Of a DNA stretch of 64,000 nucleotides, positions 61,360 to 64,000 are shown piece after piece. Position 1 is the first letter of the stretch; each line of letters opens with the position of its first letter. Both the position numbers and the translations under genes were made by a program. The stretch is from an uncultured Spirochaetales bacterium (GTDB lineage: Bacteria > Spirochaetota > Spirochaetia > Sphaerochaetales > Sphaerochaetaceae), in assembly GCA_944390045.1 (NCBI GenBank), contig CALXOO010000008.1:1-64000 (forward strand), read 5' to 3'. The notes below the pieces were generated by a model. That model made no database searches. It saw only the letters and a list, made by a program, of their open reading frames with translations, and was not told the DNA's origin.

Positions 61360-62658
61360 TTAGAGCACTGTACCGCTCTTTATGATTGCGTTCTTGTTGA
61401 TGACAATGATACCGTCGTGGACGGAGTACATCTCGTAGTCCCCCTCAGGCCGCGGGATGTCGTCAATGCCGATCCTGCAGCCGTCACCGATTCTCACGTT
61501 CTGGTCGATGATGGCCTTGCGGATGATGGTTCCCTTACCGATTCCGATGTTGGGGATTCCCTTCCTTGCGTTCTCGGCTTTCTCTTCCTCGGTCTCATAG
61601 TGGCTGGCGCCCATGTAGTAGACACCGTCCAGAGAGGCTCCGGATTCGATAATTGTCCTGACACCAACAATGGAGTTGACAATGTAGGCATTTGTGATGA
61701 TCGAGCCCTCGCTGGCAAGCGAGTATGAGATGTTGCAGAAGTTCATCTTCGTCGCCGGCAGGTGGCGGCGGTGCGTGTAGATCGGCATCTCCTCGTTGTA
61801 GAAGTTGAAGCTCGGGTTGATTGAGGCCAGGTTGAGGTTTGTCTCATAGAAGGCCTTTATCGTTCCGATATCCTCCCAGAAGTCGTCGAAGAGGTAGGCA
61901 GCAACTGGACGTGTCTTGATGACCTCGGGGATGATCTCCTTGCCGAAATCGGTCTCGTCGTTGTTCAGGACCTCCTCCATGACCTTGGTGTTGAAGATGT
62001 AGATGCCCATGCTGGCAAGATACTCATTTGAGGCATCAACCTTCTTTCCCAGCTGGTCCATCATCAGCTTGTCCGCGGTCCTGTACTCGCTGATGTCCAT
62101 GTCCGGTGCCGGCTTCTCGTAGAATTTCTTGATCATGCCGTTCTCATCGGCTCCGATGATTCCCAGTCCGGTGGCCTGCTGGCGGCTGATGGGCTTCGCT
62201 GCGATTGTGAGGTCGGCTCCGGCCTCGATGTGGCGCTCGAGCATCTTTCCGAAGTCCATGCTGTACAGCTGGTCTCCGGAAAGGATGACATAGTAGTCCG
62301 CCTGCTGGTCGGAGAAGTGTTTCAGGTTCTTCCTGACGGCGTCTGCGGTTCCCTGGTACCAGGATTCAGAGGCATAGGTCTGCTCTGCGGCCAGGATCTC
62401 GACGAATCCGCCGGAGAACTGGTCGAACTGGTAGGTGTTCACAATGTGGTTGTGAAGGGATGCCGTGTTGAACTGGGTCAGGACGTAGATCTTGTTGATG
62501 CCGCTGTTGATACAGTTCGAGATTGGGATGTCCACCAGACGGTACTTTCCCGCAAATGGAACGGCAGGCTTGGAACGGTCCATCGTAAGGGGGTAGAGCC
62601 TCGTGCCCCTTCCTCCACCGAGAATGATGGCGATTACTTTCTTTCCTTTCTGAATCAT
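61360..62658 (-). CDS. glgC: Glucose-1-phosphate adenylyltransferase
   Basis: This 432-residue enzyme makes ADP-glucose for glycogen. The N-terminal nucleotidyltransferase domain has ILGGGRGTRLYPLTMDRSKP and SNCINSGI, with YYVILSGDQLYSMD for metal binding. The C-terminal left-handed beta-helix region has IGKGTIIRKAIIDQNVRIGDG. Allosteric control by glycolytic intermediates is usual. The ATG overlaps the glgA stop (ATGA), so the pair is coupled. Confidence 0.95.
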   Translation of the reverse strand: MIQKGKKVIAIILGGGRGTRLYPLTMDRSKPAVPFAGKYRLVDIPISNCINSGINKIYVLTQFNTASLHNHIVNTYQFDQFSGGFVEILAAEQTYASESWYQGTADAVRKNLKHFSDQQADYYVILSGDQLYSMDFGKMLERHIEAGADLTIAAKPISRQQATGLGIIGADENGMIKKFYEKPAPDMDISEYRTADKLMMDQLGKKVDASNEYLASMGIYIFNTKVMEEVLNNDETDFGKEIIPEVIKTRPVAAYLFDDFWEDIGTIKAFYETNLNLASINPSFNFYNEEMPIYTHRRHLPATKMNFCNISYSLASEGSIITNAYIVNSIVGVRTIIESGASLDGVYYMGASHYETEEEKAENARKGIPNIGIGKGTIIRKAIIDQNVRIGDGCRIGIDDIPRPEGDYEMYSVHDGIIVINKNAIIKSGTVL

Positions 62659-64000
62659 GTCTGATTTCCTCCTAATGCGTTCTTGTATATCGATTCGTAA
62701 GTTTGTGCTGATTTCTTCCAGGAGAAGTCGCAGGCCATTGCATTGACTCTGGCCCTGTGCAGGGCGTCCTTGTCGCGGTAGAAGTCCAGGGCTCTGTTGA
62801 CTGTCTGGATGATCTCGTCACAGTAGACGTTGTCAAAGAGGAAGCCGTCCCCGTGTTCAGGATCCTCCCCAAGATCCGTTATCGTGTCTTTCAGGCCGCC
62901 TGTGCGGTGGGCGATGGGAAGTGTCCCGTAGCGGAGCGAGTACATCTGGTTCAGGCCGCATGGCTCGTACTTGCTGGGCATGAGGAAGAAGTCAGAGCCC
63001 GCCTCGACCACATGGCTCAGCGCCTGTGAGAAGACGATGTTCACGCTGATGTTCCGGTGCCGTGATGCGATCTGCCTGAGCTTCTCCTCATAGCGTCCGT
63101 CTCCGGTGCCGATCACGATGAACTGGCAGCGTCCTCCCTCAAGCAGGCGCTCGAGCGTGCATTGTCCGCCTTCCAGCATCGGGCCGAATCCCTTCTGCTC
63201 GGCAAGCCTGCTGATCATCGCGACAAGAGGAATGTCCGGATCCTCATCCAGACCGAACTGCCGCTGGATCTCCGCCTTTGCCCTGGCCTTTCCTCCAAGG
63301 TCCTTGCTGGAGAAGTGGGCGGATGTGAATGCGTCCTTTTCCGGATCCCATTCATCTGTGTCAATTCCGTTGATCACGCCGGAGAGAATGCCTGCCTTCT
63401 GCCTCAGCAGCCAGTCAATGCCGCAGCCCTGTTCCGGCTCCTGTATCTCTTTCGCATAACTGGGAGACACTGTGGTGATCCTGTCAGCATACTCAAGCCC
63501 CGTCTTGAGGAAGTTGACGCGCCGCATCAGACCGCTGCCGCTGAGCATCCTGCCGCTGGGCCGGATCGCAGCACGGAGGGCGTCAAGCCTCGGGAAGTCT
63601 CCCATGTAGGCCAGGTTGTGGATCGTCATGACAGTCCTGCACCTGAGTCCGGCCTCTTTTGCCAGGTATACCGCAGGCCCTGCAGTCCAGTCATGGGCAT
63701 GGAGGATCTCGACTTTGTCCCTTCTGGCTATCTCCACGGCGGCCTTGCACATCAGACAGAAGCGGTAGAGATTGTCAGGGTAGGGGGCGAATGATGTGTC
63801 TCCATAGATTCCCTTCCGTCCGGTGAAAAGCGGGTGCGAGAGCGCGAGATAGCTGACTCCGTCAAGCTGGTGGCGCATCACGCGCACTGTTTCCGTCTTG
63901 CCGAGCATTGGCAGGCGCAGACGTGCATATTCACTGAAGGAAGAGGCGTCAATGGAACCGTAAAGCGGCATGAAGACGCTGACAGTATTACCGAGATTTG
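62655..64000 (-). CDS. glgA: Glycogen synthase, N-terminus beyond the window
   Basis: This GT5-family ADP-glucose-dependent synthase extends glycogen chains. An ATG at 63971 is internal: the frame stays open to the window edge and reads LGNTVSVFMPLYGS there, the known early region of GlgA, so the true start lies outside. Visible motifs are ILHAHDWTAG, TIHNLAYMGDF, NGIDTDEWDP, MISRLAEQKGF and the ADP-binding MPSKYEPCGLNQMYSLRYG. It comes before glgC in the operon. Confidence 0.95.
   Translation of the reverse strand, partial: NLGNTVSVFMPLYGSIDASSFSEYARLRLPMLGKTETVRVMRHQLDGVSYLALSHPLFTGRKGIYGDTSFAPYPDNLYRFCLMCKAAVEIARRDKVEILHAHDWTAGPAVYLAKEAGLRCRTVMTIHNLAYMGDFPRLDALRAAIRPSGRMLSGSGLMRRVNFLKTGLEYADRITTVSPSYAKEIQEPEQGCGIDWLLRQKAGILSGVINGIDTDEWDPEKDAFTSAHFSSKDLGGKARAKAEIQRQFGLDEDPDIPLVAMISRLAEQKGFGPMLEGGQCTLERLLEGGRCQFIVIGTGDGRYEEKLRQIASRHRNISVNIVFSQALSHVVEAGSDFFLMPSKYEPCGLNQMYSLRYGTLPIAHRTGGLKDTITDLGEDPEHGDGFLFDNVYCDEIIQTVNRALDFYRDKDALHRARVNAMACDFSWKKSAQTYESIYKNALGGNQT

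Overview
The window looks like a chromosomal segment of a moderately GC-rich, probably anaerobic and host-associated spirochaete (Sphaerochaetaceae or Treponemataceae-like). This placement is inference. It rests on the long (~505 aa) form of serine hydroxymethyltransferase, the cysteine-less 'LFAGG'-type export signal on the Liv binding protein, 7TM-GGDEF proteins, and a lipoprotein preceded by a poly-G tract in its promoter. No phage, plasmid or CRISPR region was seen. The only mobile-element hint is a transposase-like N-terminal fragment at the left edge, next to an AT-richer gene-poor stretch and a tRNA-Arg(CCG).

Region 1 (about 0.95-9.1 kb, minus strand) is one tightly packed operon read from right to left. 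Its genes encode a LacI-type regulator, a pyrophosphate-type phosphofructokinase, a NagB-like deaminase, NagA, a class II aldolase, a triosephosphate isomerase, a LarA-like protein and a LysE-type exporter. Together the first enzymes could turn N-acetylglucosamine-6-P into triose phosphates.

Region 2 (9.2-12.5 kb) holds yqeC and an XdhC-YqeB fusion, accessory factors of selenium-dependent molybdenum hydroxylases. A ferredoxin-like DUF362 protein converges on them. A Big_2-repeat lipoprotein with a G10 tract in its promoter follows (12.7-14.9 kb).

Region 3 (15-30.6 kb) is mostly housekeeping: proA-proB, a glycosyltransferase-like protein, a cell-wall amidase, and a minus-strand proC-serS-pncB-GNAT operon. 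It continues with a complete branched-chain amino acid ABC transporter (liv), a CBS-ACT protein, an Smr-domain protein with repeated short motifs, and infA. A PPOX-like flavoprotein, an XRE regulator and glyA follow.

Region 4 (33.7-46.8 kb) is the centrepiece. It carries ygfK-ssnA-ygeY, then a second transcription unit with a complete three-subunit molybdenum hydroxylase plus ygfM-xdhD. Clusters of this kind have been linked to anaerobic purine (xanthine/uric acid) breakdown in gut bacteria. Unusual points are a Cys/His/Asp-rich metal-binding-like insert in YgfK, an XdhD whose [2Fe-2S] domain has lost its cysteines (as in E. coli XdhD), and a perfect 9-bp inverted repeat downstream of the second promoter.

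Region 5 (46.9-52.8 kb) has a DUF5107 protein, an AraC regulator, an SLC13-type permease and an enolase-superfamily acid-sugar dehydratase. Region 6 (53.1-64 kb) has glnS, two small unknown or degenerate genes, a pair of membrane GGDEF proteins, an ApbE lipoprotein, a methyltransferase, and glgC-glgA, the last cut by the window edge.
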